In this document: positions 1 to 7,447 of the stretch, piece after piece
Numbering within the stretch: position 1 is the stretch's first letter
Layout: the number at the start of each line of letters is the position of its first letter
Origin: Chloroflexota bacterium
Lineage (GTDB): Bacteria; Chloroflexota; Anaerolineae; Anaerolineales; Anaerolineaceae
DNA: 8,313 nucleotides
Direction: 5' to 3'
Assembly: GCA_012797215.1 (NCBI GenBank)
Contig: JAAZPN010000109.1
Location: 1-8,313, forward strand
Notes under the pieces: model-generated
The model's database searches: none
What the model was told of the DNA's origin: nothing
The model's input: only the letters and a program-made list of their open reading frames with translations
Translations under genes and position numbers: made by a program

Positions 1-7
1 TGCCCAT
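1..7 (-). CDS. Start of the next gene in the polysaccharide operon (partial)
   Basis: Read on the minus strand, an ATG (7-5) sits two bases after the wzt stop codon (12-10). It is preceded by GGGAGGAG, which forms the last wzt codons and places AGGAG five bases before this ATG. Only Met-Gly and one base are inside the window, so the product cannot be named. The spacing and the strong Shine-Dalgarno sequence argue that this is a coupled downstream gene of the same operon. In such loci a glycosyltransferase or methyltransferase often follows wzt, but that is a guess from context. Confidence 0.55.
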
Positions 8-9
8 GC

Positions 10-1293
10 TCACTCCTCCCGCGCAATCTGCCAGTCCAAGACCGGTCGGACGCCGCCCGGCCTGGGTTCAGGCCAGTGCGTGCCTGGCGCGCCGCTGGCA
101 TCCACCGAGAAGGTCAGAGCCTGTTCGTCCTGGAAATAGCGGCGGATATGGTATGAACTGGCGTTGATGCCCAACACAAAACGGCCTTCGTTCAGGGTGT
201 TGGCGGGGATGACGCAGCGGCTGGTATAGGTGCCCTTGGCTCGGGCGGGGTACGCCTGGAAGAGCTCGCTGGAATCGGTATCAAAGCTGGTGAAAATAGG
301 CTCCCCGCGAGTAGACATCAGGTAAAAGCCCACGCGCAGACCGGTCAGGTCTTCAGCAAGGGCGTACTCAATTTCAATCGTGAAAGGCTCCACGCTGCGC
401 ACGGTATCCGAAACCGCACCGTCTTTGGCACGCACGCGGATGGCCAACGGACGGAACGGAGCGGCCGAGGCCGGCACTTCGTCCTCCTCCCAAAAGCGTT
501 CGCCCAGCTTGCTCAGCCCGCGGTTCAGGTAAAAATCCACCGCTTCCGCGGAGGGAGCGCGCAAAAGGACCTTGCCCTTCTCGAGCACCAGAGTTTCTTC
601 GGTCAGGCGCAAAATGGAGGACATGTTATGGCTCACAAACAGCACGGTGCGCCCCTGCTGGGCAACGTCGCCCATTTTCCCCAGGCACTTGCGCTGAAAA
701 TCCGCGTCGCCGACAGCCAGCACTTCATCCACCACCAGAATCTCCGGTTCCAGATGCGCCGCGACCGCGAAAGCGAGCCGCAGGTACATGCCGCTGGAAT
801 AGCGTTTGACCGGAGTGTCAATGAACTGTCCGACTTCAGAAAAATCCACGATTTCATCAAAGCGGTTCTGTATTTCTTTGCGGCTCATGCCCAAAATCGC
901 GCCGTTGAGAAAGATATTCTCCCGTCCGGTCAGTTCCGGATGAAAGCCAGTGCCCACTTCCAGCAGCGAGCCCACGCGCCCGCGCAGTTCGCCATAGCCT
1001 TCGGTCGGGTCCGTGACGCGCGAGAGAACCTTGAGCAAGGTGCTTTTACCGGCGCCGTTGCGCCCGATGATGCCAAGCGCCTGCCCCTGCCGGACGTCGA
1101 AAGTGATGTCCTTGAGCGCCCAGATGGTGTCCGCGGCTTTTCGGGAGCGCCCCTCGCGCGAGAAGCTTTGCCCGATGCGCTGCACCTGGTTGGTGATGAG
1201 GTCGCGCAGGGTATCCGCGCGCTGTTGCGCCGCGCCGATTTTGTAGCGCTTGGAAATGCCTTTTACCTGGATGGAATATTCAGAAGCGTTCAT
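10..1293 (-). CDS. wzt: Wzt-type ABC transporter ATP-binding subunit of polysaccharide export
   Basis: This is the ATPase subunit of an ABC-2 exporter that moves lipid-linked O-antigen, teichoic-acid-like or other surface glycan across the cytoplasmic membrane. The 427-residue protein has a Walker A box GRNGAGKST (77-85), a signature motif YSSGMYLRLAFA (175-186), Walker B ILVVDE (195-200, with the catalytic Glu at 200) and a switch His at 232. The 30-40 residue stretch between the first strand and the WALKDI segment is usual in the Wzt/TagH family. Residues from about 280 to 427 form a second, beta-rich domain resembling Wzt_C, which in characterised O-antigen transporters recognises the modified end of the glycan. 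The start ATG shares one base with the permease stop (TGATG on the minus strand). No strong Shine-Dalgarno precedes it, so translation is probably coupled. The family call is secure; the glycan is unknown. Confidence 0.93.
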   Translation of the reverse strand: MNASEYSIQVKGISKRYKIGAAQQRADTLRDLITNQVQRIGQSFSREGRSRKAADTIWALKDITFDVRQGQALGIIGRNGAGKSTLLKVLSRVTDPTEGYGELRGRVGSLLEVGTGFHPELTGRENIFLNGAILGMSRKEIQNRFDEIVDFSEVGQFIDTPVKRYSSGMYLRLAFAVAAHLEPEILVVDEVLAVGDADFQRKCLGKMGDVAQQGRTVLFVSHNMSSILRLTEETLVLEKGKVLLRAPSAEAVDFYLNRGLSKLGERFWEEDEVPASAAPFRPLAIRVRAKDGAVSDTVRSVEPFTIEIEYALAEDLTGLRVGFYLMSTRGEPIFTSFDTDSSELFQAYPARAKGTYTSRCVIPANTLNEGRFVLGINASSYHIRRYFQDEQALTFSVDASGAPGTHWPEPRPGGVRPVLDWQIAREE

Positions 1294-2132
1294 CAGACCA
1301 CATCCGCGAAAGTTTTTTCCATGCGCCGGAAGAAGAACAAGCCGCTAATCAACAGCAGCACAACTGCCGCGCTGGAGATTGCGAGCGTAAAGTCCGGGGG
1401 CGTGCCGCCAAACAAAGCCCACCGAAAGCCCTGCACCACCCCCACCATCGGGTTGAGGCTGTAAAGACTGCGCAGCGTACCTTCCGGGATGGTGCTGATG
1501 GGGTAGACAATGGGCGAGGCGTACATCCAGATTTGCACCAGGAAAGGCACAATCTGTTGGACGTCGCGGTACTGCACGTTCAGCGCCGAGAGCCATAAAC
1601 CTACCGCCAGCGCCGCCAGCACCGCCAAAAGCGTCAGCGGAATCAGCCAGAGCGCCTTCAGCGTGATGGGTAAACGAAATATCGCCATAGCGATAAAAAG
1701 CAGCGCCATTGAGATGGCATAGTCCACCAAGACCGCCAGAACGGAAGAAAGCGGGATGATTACCCGTGGAAAGTACACCTTGGTAATCAGGTTAGCGTTG
1801 CCCACCAGGCTAATGCTGGACTTTTGCAGAGAAAGCTGAAAAAGATGCCAGGGCAGCAGCGCCGCAAGCACAAACACTGGATAAGGCAGCCCGTCGGACT
1901 GAACCTTGAGCAGCACGCCAAAGACCACAGAAGTAATCGCGGTGGTGAGTACTGGTTGCAGCACCGCCCAGGCAATCCCCAAAGCCGCCTGTTTGTAACG
2001 CACTTTGATATCGCGCCAGGTTAAAAAGTAAATCAGCTCGCGGTAAAACCAGAGCTCTTTCAGGTCAATGCCCAGCCAGCCTTTCGCGGGTTTGAGCACC
2101 ACCATCTTGGCAGAAGTCGGGATGTCGCTCAC
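1293..2132 (-). CDS. wzm: Wzm/TagG-type ABC-2 permease of polysaccharide export
   Basis: This is the membrane subunit partnering the Wzt-like ATPase encoded directly downstream. The 279-residue protein has about six hydrophobic segments after a roughly 35-residue cytosolic N-terminus. It carries the family's RDIKVRYKQAALG segment before the first membrane helix, then an ...LQP turn, the conserved YRDVQQIVPFLVQ stretch followed by MYASPIVYP, and a LNPM...GFRWALFG block near the end. The start is a GTG (2132-2130) five bases after the fcl stop. AGGAG (2146-2142) lies nine bases before it, inside the last fcl codons, which supports GTG over the internal ATG at codon 10. The gene overlaps wzt by one base. 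The exporter call is strong; whether the cargo is O-antigen, capsule or another glycan cannot be told. Confidence 0.93.
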   Translation of the reverse strand: MSDIPTSAKMVVLKPAKGWLGIDLKELWFYRELIYFLTWRDIKVRYKQAALGIAWAVLQPVLTTAITSVVFGVLLKVQSDGLPYPVFVLAALLPWHLFQLSLQKSSISLVGNANLITKVYFPRVIIPLSSVLAVLVDYAISMALLFIAMAIFRLPITLKALWLIPLTLLAVLAALAVGLWLSALNVQYRDVQQIVPFLVQIWMYASPIVYPISTIPEGTLRSLYSLNPMVGVVQGFRWALFGGTPPDFTLAISSAAVVLLLISGLFFFRRMEKTFADVV

Positions 2133-2137
2133 GCGGT

Positions 2138-3611
<1,474 letters not shown>

Positions 3612-3615
3612 ATAT

Positions 3616-3628
3616 TTCAGTTGTTGAA
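3616..3628. promoter_or_regulatory. Small inverted repeat at the expected transcription start (possible operator)
   Basis: TTCA (3616-3619) and TGAA (3625-3628) form a short palindrome around GTTGT, lying between the -10 box and the regulator's start codon. Its place would suit autoregulation by the winged-helix protein. The arms are only four bases, so chance is a serious alternative. Confidence 0.2.
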
Positions 3629-3655
3629 TTATAGACGCTTATTGTGGGGCGTCAA
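3628..3655 (-). promoter_or_regulatory. Sigma-70-type promoter of the polysaccharide operon
   Basis: On the minus strand a -35 box TTGACG (3655-3650) and a perfect -10 box TATAAT (3633-3628) are separated by 16 bp. The -10 box ends 16 bases before the regulator's ATG, so the expected transcript would have a leader of only about 9 nt. It is the only strong promoter pattern noticed upstream of the regulator-fcl-wzm-wzt series, and probably drives them all. Confidence 0.75.
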
Positions 3656-3803
3656 GTCGCACGAGAGGGCTGGGGCTGGCCGCATAGGGATAGTAATAGT
3701 CTGGTCGCGCTCTAAAAGCTGCTGCGAAATTGTGGCAAGCGTGGGAGGCAAGCCCCTTATCTGCACAGCTGAGCTTTATTGCTGTTGCTGGAATACATTG
3801 CGC

Positions 3804-3864
3804 CTACGCCGGAAAAAGCAAGATCCGTCGCAGGCTCAGGATGACAGAGGATTTGGATGGATGC
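3804..3864. repeat. 61-bp dispersed-type direct repeat, copy A
   Basis: The copy runs from CTACGCC through CTCAGGATGACAG to GGATTTGGATGGATGC and matches copy B at 3938-3998 in 56 of 61 positions, with no gaps and a 134-bp offset. Its small inverted arms are ATCC (3823-3826) and GGAT (3839-3842). A G at 3827 breaks the fifth pair seen in copy B. The AT/G-rich tail and the GATCC...CTCAGGATGACA core resemble short intergenic repeats I recall from Chloroflexota and other environmental bacterial genomes. Confidence 0.85.
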
Positions 3865-3937
3865 GTTCGGGTCGCCAGCAAGTTCGGATTTGTCTTTCCA
3901 CAAGACAGCTATTTTTTGGCGGTGTGATAGACCTGTT

Positions 3938-3998
3938 CTACGCCCGAAAAATCAAGATCCTTCGCAAGCTCAGGATGACAGTGGATTTGGATGGATGC
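3938..3998. repeat. 61-bp dispersed-type direct repeat, copy B
   Basis: This is the second copy of the 61-bp unit, differing from copy A at five scattered single bases. Its core carries five-base inverted arms ATCCT (3957-3961) and AGGAT (3972-3976) around a 10-base loop, so it is the better preserved copy if the hairpin matters. Ten bases TTCTACGCCC around its left edge (3936-3945) recur at 4065-4074, possibly a remnant of a third copy. Confidence 0.85.
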
Positions 3999-4030
3999 TA
4001 ACGGGTTATTAGCGGGTTTGACCGTATTGT

Positions 4031-4067
4031 TTCCCCAAAAGAAAGTGGCCGTTTGAAAGGCGCTTTC
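4031..4067 (-). terminator. Weak intrinsic terminator candidate downstream of the FHS/YbjJ-like MFS gene
   Basis: Read on the minus strand, GAAAGCG (4067-4061) and CACTTTC (4047-4041) can pair over seven bases, including one G-T pair, around a 13-base loop. TTTT (4040-4037) and then GGGG follow. The hairpin is 19 bp past the stop codon of the MFS gene at 4086, a fitting position. The stem is short and the T-run brief, so the call is weak. Confidence 0.35.
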
Positions 4068-4085
4068 TACGCCCCGTATAGAAAC

Positions 4086-5309
4086 CTAACTCTGCTCGGC
4101 AGCTGTCCTAGCATTCCCTTTGCGCCGGAACAGCAGGTAAAGCCCCAGCAAGCAGCTCAGAAAAACCAACAGCACCAGCGGAACCACTTCCAGGCTAAAG
4201 CTCTGCGCAAGCACGCCAACCAGGCTGGTGAGCCCGGTGCCCCCCAGGCTGCCGGCGGCGGCCTGCATGCCAATGGTGTTATTGCTGTGCTCCTGCCCCA
4301 CGCGCGCGGGCGTTCCGGACATTAATCCCGGAAAAACCGGCGCGAAAGCAAACCCGACCAGCGCCACTGCCGCCAGGTTCACCCAGGTTCCCAGGTTCAG
4401 CCCTAAGACCAAGGTCCCGGCCAACGCGGCCGCGATGCAGATAATTACCAGCTTTTGGATTTTGATTTTCCGCGTGAGCACGCCGGCCAAAACCCGGCCA
4501 AGCGTGAATGTAAACCAATAGCTGCCGGCGAAATAACCCGCCAGCTGCGGGTCAATGCCCCGGCCTTCGGTCAACAGCGAATAAACCCAGGTTCCCAGGG
4601 CTACTTCAGACCCCACGTAGAAAAAGAACAGCGCCATGCTTGCCCACACGCGCGGTTGGCGCAGGGTTTCCTTCAGGCTGGCGCTTGTCGCAGGAGCCTG
4701 GTCGACCGCCTCATCGAGTTCAGGTTTTTTCCAATTCCAGAGGGGCATGCTCAGCACAAAACTAAGCGCAAGCACTAACTGAAAGCCGCCCACCACCAGG
4801 TAGCCCGGGCGCCAGCTGCTGTAGCGCGCGAGCATGGCGGTCATAATGAGCGGGCCAGTAGTAACGCCGATACCGTAGCTGGCGTGCAGCCATTGCATCA
4901 GACCCGGACCAAAGTTGGCGGCAACATACGCGTTCAGACCGGAATCAATCGCGCCGGCCCCCAGCCCGGCGAACAGACCCAAGGCCACCATCATCCACCA
5001 GCGCGGCACCAGCGTGTATCCAATCAGACCCGCGCTGGTCACAATGCAGCTGATGATCAGAACGTTCCCAACACCCCAGCGCCGGGTCAGTTCCCCACTC
5101 AAAAAGCTGGAAGTCAGGTATCCCACCATCATGGTGAAAAGCAGCATGCCAATGACGTCAAGCGGCTGACCAAAGCCAGCCCGGATGGAAGGCCAGCCAA
5201 CACCCAGCAAACCGTCCGGCATGCCCAGGGCGATGAACGCCAGGAATATCAGCAGAATCAATGCAATCGGACGGGTTTTAATCAGGTTTTTTATGCGGGC
5301 TTGAATCAT
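4086..5309 (-). CDS. MFS transporter, FHS (FucP/YbjJ-like) type
   Basis: The 407-residue protein is an inner-membrane carrier with about twelve hydrophobic segments and a central loop rich in charged residues near 193-213. The first helix region carries GMPDGLLGVGWPSIR (29-43). GELTRRWG (72-79) is a loop 2-3 motif of the major facilitator type. GLGAGAIDSGLNAYVA (115-130) and the following LHASYGIGVTTGPL (141-154) are the pattern seen in the FHS group and in E. coli YbjJ-like proteins. A second-half block NNTIGMQAAAGSLGGTGL sits near 343-360. Substrate is not readable: members move sugars, drugs or other small molecules. The ATG is supported by GGAG (5320-5317) seven bases upstream. It lies 147 bp past the DinB-like gene on the same strand, with no clear promoter of its own. 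Confidence 0.85.
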   Translation of the reverse strand: MIQARIKNLIKTRPIALILLIFLAFIALGMPDGLLGVGWPSIRAGFGQPLDVIGMLLFTMMVGYLTSSFLSGELTRRWGVGNVLIISCIVTSAGLIGYTLVPRWWMMVALGLFAGLGAGAIDSGLNAYVAANFGPGLMQWLHASYGIGVTTGPLIMTAMLARYSSWRPGYLVVGGFQLVLALSFVLSMPLWNWKKPELDEAVDQAPATSASLKETLRQPRVWASMALFFFYVGSEVALGTWVYSLLTEGRGIDPQLAGYFAGSYWFTFTLGRVLAGVLTRKIKIQKLVIICIAAALAGTLVLGLNLGTWVNLAAVALVGFAFAPVFPGLMSGTPARVGQEHSNNTIGMQAAAGSLGGTGLTSLVGVLAQSFSLEVVPLVLLVFLSCLLGLYLLFRRKGNARTAAEQS

Positions 5310-5456
5310 TCCAGTTCTCCAAAAGCGCGGTCGGTCAATCTTACCTCAAGACTGGCGGATAAGAGACCCACTAGACACATCTCTGCGCCCGGGTAACTTC
5401 AGTTAGGCACGCCCTTGGCAGCCAGCCCCTATTTTTTTAGCAAAAATTCCGTGGAT

Positions 5457-5945
5457 TCAGATGATTTTTTCAGTTCTGCCAGCGATATTCCGCAGAATTT
5501 CCAACTGCCCGACATGATAGCTGTGATGGAAGAGAAAGAACAACGCCCACCAGCCGCGGCGCTGCGCGTGATCCCCGAAGATGATGATTTCTTGATCAAA
5601 AGCCTCTTCACCTAATTCCGCCAGGCGTGTCTGCGCGGCGCTGTGCAGCATGTCCAGGGCTTCCAGCAGACCAGCGCGCCCCAACAACCCTGCTTCCGGT
5701 CCCAGGATAGGTTCTGAACCCCGCTGATAGCGACTCAAGTCAGGCAAATTCTCGGGCGGTAGCGCGTCCAGAACGCGCAGGATGGTAGCCAGGCCGTCCG
5801 CGATGTGACCCAGCACCCATTCCATGCAGTTCCCACCATTTAGAGGCTGAACCAGCAGCTCAGCATTGCTCAAGCCTTCGGTTTGCAGATGAATGATATC
5901 TTGCTCCCCCTCCAACATGCGGGCATACTCGCTAATCGTGATCAT
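5457..5945 (-). CDS. DinB/YfiT-like four-helix metal-binding protein
   Basis: A protein of 162 residues from the start chosen here. It has the DinB_2 layout of a four-helix bundle, with WVLGHIADGL in the second helix giving His47 and a final helix with HHSYHVGQLEILR giving His140 and His144. These three histidines are the expected divalent-metal ligands of the family, whose members include thiol-dependent transferases and many proteins of unknown role. An ATG lies two codons upstream at 5951-5949, but the Shine-Dalgarno-like GAAAGG abuts it directly. The same sequence lies six bases before the ATG at 5945-5943, so the shorter form is preferred. The stop of the second MFS gene is 49 bp upstream. 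Function, substrate and any link with the flanking transporters are unknown; the family assignment is fairly secure. Confidence 0.8.
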   Translation of the reverse strand: MITISEYARMLEGEQDIIHLQTEGLSNAELLVQPLNGGNCMEWVLGHIADGLATILRVLDALPPENLPDLSRYQRGSEPILGPEAGLLGRAGLLEALDMLHSAAQTRLAELGEEAFDQEIIIFGDHAQRRGWWALFFLFHHSYHVGQLEILRNIAGRTEKII

Positions 5946-5994
5946 TTTCATCCTTTCAGGCAGCGCATGTTGCCTTCGTTATGCAAGCTTAGGC

Positions 5995-7221
5995 TCAATT
6001 CCCCACCAAAACCTGGCTTTCCTGCGCTTTCGCGCGGCGGGCAGCCAGCGCGAAGACCAGTGAAACCACGCAGAAACACGCGCTGACCAGATATATCGGC
6101 CTTCCGCCGAAGTTGTCGTACACCACGCCGCTCAGCGCGTTGCTGAGCATGTGGGAAATGCCGTTCAGGGTGATATTCACAAAGGTGACCGCGGCTGTGG
6201 TGTACTGCCGGGGCACGCGCAGATTAATCAGGTGAATGGTCGTGATCAGTCGCAGGGAAAAGCTGACCGCGGTCAGAATATTCAGGACGAACACCAGCCA
6301 GCCAAAAGGGAAAAACCAGACCAGCAGGCGGCGGGTCAGGTCAAAAATAAGGATGAAAAACACAAGCTGATGGACTTCCAGCTTCTGAATCCAGCGGTCG
6401 CCCAAGAGCATGATCGGGATTTCGGTAAAGCAGCTCAACGAGACCGCCGCGCCGATGATACTCTCCGTGAGCCCCAGGTCTTTCATAAAGATTGGCTCAA
6501 ATGAGCGCACGCCGTCGCTGAGCGGGTCGGTCAGCGCAAGCGCGACCACGGTCAGCAAGAGGTAGCGGTCCTTGAATATCAGGTTGATAATACCTTTGAA
6601 CCCCGCGGCGGCGCCCTGTTTCTGGTCAGCTTGCCCGTCGCGGAAAAAGTCCGCCGGCATCGTAAAAAGGATCAGGCCAATAGAGACCAGCATGAACGCC
6701 AGAAAGACCTGGTCATTAATCAGAATACCTTTCGTGCCGAAGAGCCAACCGCCAATCACCGCGGTGACGCCGAAACCAACCGAACCCCACATGCGTAATT
6801 TGCCAAAAGAAACCTTTCCGTTGGCAGCTCCGCCGGACGAAACCTGATAAGAAAGGTTTTCGGTGGCGGTGATGCTGGAGCTGGCCACAATGCGGTGGAG
6901 CACAAAAAGCACAAGCACGATGCCAAAGCCGCGCATGAAAGGTAGGAAGTAGAGCGTCAGGGTGAGCAGGAACAGGGAAAGCGCCAGGATAAGGCGTTTT
7001 CGGGAGCTGCGGTCAAAGAAAACTCCGTACTGCGTGGCCGTTAGGATGAGACCCAGAGAGCTGAAGGTTCCCAACGCGCCGACCTGAACGCCGCTAAACC
7101 CGATGGAGCGGAAGTGCAGGCTGAGAAAAGGCTGAATAATACCCATGCCGGCGAAAAAAATGAGGAAATACACGCTGAAAACAAGGATATTCCTGCGAAG
7201 CTGGGTCGTTTCGGAAGGCAT
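5995..7221 (-). CDS. MFS transporter, MFS_1_like / PPP-type
   Basis: A 408-residue membrane carrier with about twelve hydrophobic helices. It has a loop 2-3 motif GVFFDRSSRKRLI (66-78), in which the DR and RK residues match the general MFS pattern. FGKLRMWGSVGFGV (139-152) is the hallmark segment of the MFS_1_like group that includes phenylpropionate (HcaT-like) and nucleoside transporters. VVYDNFGGRPIYLV near the C-terminus is the second-half counterpart often seen there. The TENLSYQ segment (119-125) just before is also typical. Substrate cannot be assigned. GGAG lies four bases before the ATG, a short but usable spacing. A TATAAT at 7276-7271 on the minus strand may be its -10 box. It is transcribed divergently from dnaN and may lead a loose cluster with the DinB-like gene and the other MFS gene. 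Confidence 0.85.
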   Translation of the reverse strand: MPSETTQLRRNILVFSVYFLIFFAGMGIIQPFLSLHFRSIGFSGVQVGALGTFSSLGLILTATQYGVFFDRSSRKRLILALSLFLLTLTLYFLPFMRGFGIVLVLFVLHRIVASSSITATENLSYQVSSGGAANGKVSFGKLRMWGSVGFGVTAVIGGWLFGTKGILINDQVFLAFMLVSIGLILFTMPADFFRDGQADQKQGAAAGFKGIINLIFKDRYLLLTVVALALTDPLSDGVRSFEPIFMKDLGLTESIIGAAVSLSCFTEIPIMLLGDRWIQKLEVHQLVFFILIFDLTRRLLVWFFPFGWLVFVLNILTAVSFSLRLITTIHLINLRVPRQYTTAAVTFVNITLNGISHMLSNALSGVVYDNFGGRPIYLVSACFCVVSLVFALAARRAKAQESQVLVGN

Positions 7222-7270
7222 GCTGCTCCAATCAAGACAGGAAGATAAATACCAAATATAACGTCAGAAA

Positions 7271-7276
7271 ATTATA
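7271..7276 (-). promoter_or_regulatory. Possible -10 box for the MFS_1_like transporter gene
   Basis: TATAAT is present on the minus strand 49 bases before the start codon. I find no good -35 hexamer at 16-18 bp; the nearest TTG-type sequence is about 21 bp away. Thus only the -10 element supports it. Confidence 0.35.
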
Positions 7277-7323
7277 TCATCCGGTATTAAAGAAGACCCA
7301 CAAACAGCCCGGAAAGCGTTTCA

Positions 7324-7340
7324 GCGCGGCTTTTTCGCGC
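7324..7340. other. GC-rich hairpin in the divergent intergenic region
   Basis: GCGCG (7324-7328) and CGCGC (7336-7340) can pair around GCTTTTT. A second small palindrome, GTTTT-GTATT-AAAAC (7353-7367), lies beside it between two copies of GCTCAG (7347-7352 and 7371-7376). These lie between the two divergent -10 boxes. No known operator is recognised and no DnaA box (TTATCCACA-like) was seen. Confidence 0.25.
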
Positions 7341-7377
7341 AAGTTAGCTCAGGTTTTGTATTAAAACTATGCTCAGT

Positions 7378-7407
7378 CTGGCAATCTACCCCGCTTCACG
7401 GTATAAT
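7378..7407 (+). promoter_or_regulatory. Promoter of dnaN
   Basis: A perfect -10 box TATAAT (7402-7407) is preceded by CTGGCA (7378-7383, four of six consensus bases) at an 18-bp spacing. It ends 40 bases before the dnaN ATG, giving an expected leader of about 33 nt. The presence of its own promoter fits dnaN not following dnaA here. Confidence 0.6.
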
Positions 7408-7436
7408 TTATCAGATTAAGGACCAATTTCATCCGC

Positions 7437-7442
7437 GGGAGG
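7437..7442 (+). promoter_or_regulatory. Ribosome-binding site of dnaN
   Basis: GGGAGG lies five bases before the ATG at 7448. It fixes this start, which also matches the usual dnaN N-terminus (MKAIVKQ...L..A...V.RAV). Confidence 0.75.
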
Positions 7443-7447
7443 AACTT

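Larger units (their letters stand above)
3612..4085. other. 474-bp intergenic region without a supported gene
   Basis: This gap between the regulator and the first MFS gene holds the operon promoter at its left end, two 61-bp direct repeats (3804-3864 and 3938-3998) and a weak terminator-like hairpin (4031-4067). The open frames across it on the plus strand have no recognisable protein features and run through the repeats and into the antisense of neighbouring genes. Nothing recognisable is seen in 3660-3800. Confidence 0.7.

Noticed and set aside
628..1464. Long plus-strand open frame (278 codons) opposite wzt
   Set aside because: It is antisense to a clearly conserved ABC ATPase, runs into the permease gene, and its translation has no recognisable domain; high-GC shadow frame.
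3891..3917. TGTCTT/AAGACA hairpin followed by TATTTTTT on the plus strand, terminator-like
   Set aside because: No plus-strand gene lies upstream to terminate, the stem is AT-rich and only six base pairs, and on the minus strand there is no T-run after it.
3804..3998. The two 61-bp repeats as a minimal CRISPR array
   Set aside because: Only two copies, each too long for a CRISPR repeat, a 73-bp spacing, and no cas genes nearby.
4086..5309. Functional link between the FucP-like MFS carrier and the neighbouring GDP-fucose synthase
   Set aside because: The FHS family has many substrates, the genes are separated by a 474-bp gap with its own promoter and a possible terminator, and fcl makes GDP-fucose de novo without needing imported fucose.
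5400..5456. Terminator after the DinB-like gene
   Set aside because: The TTTTTGCTAAAAAAA stretch pairs only A with T, with no GC stem and no following T-run, so it does not support an intrinsic terminator.
7222..7447. Replication origin next to dnaN
   Set aside because: No DnaA-box-like 9-mers and no AT-rich unwinding stretch of notable length were seen; the region is explained by divergent promoters.
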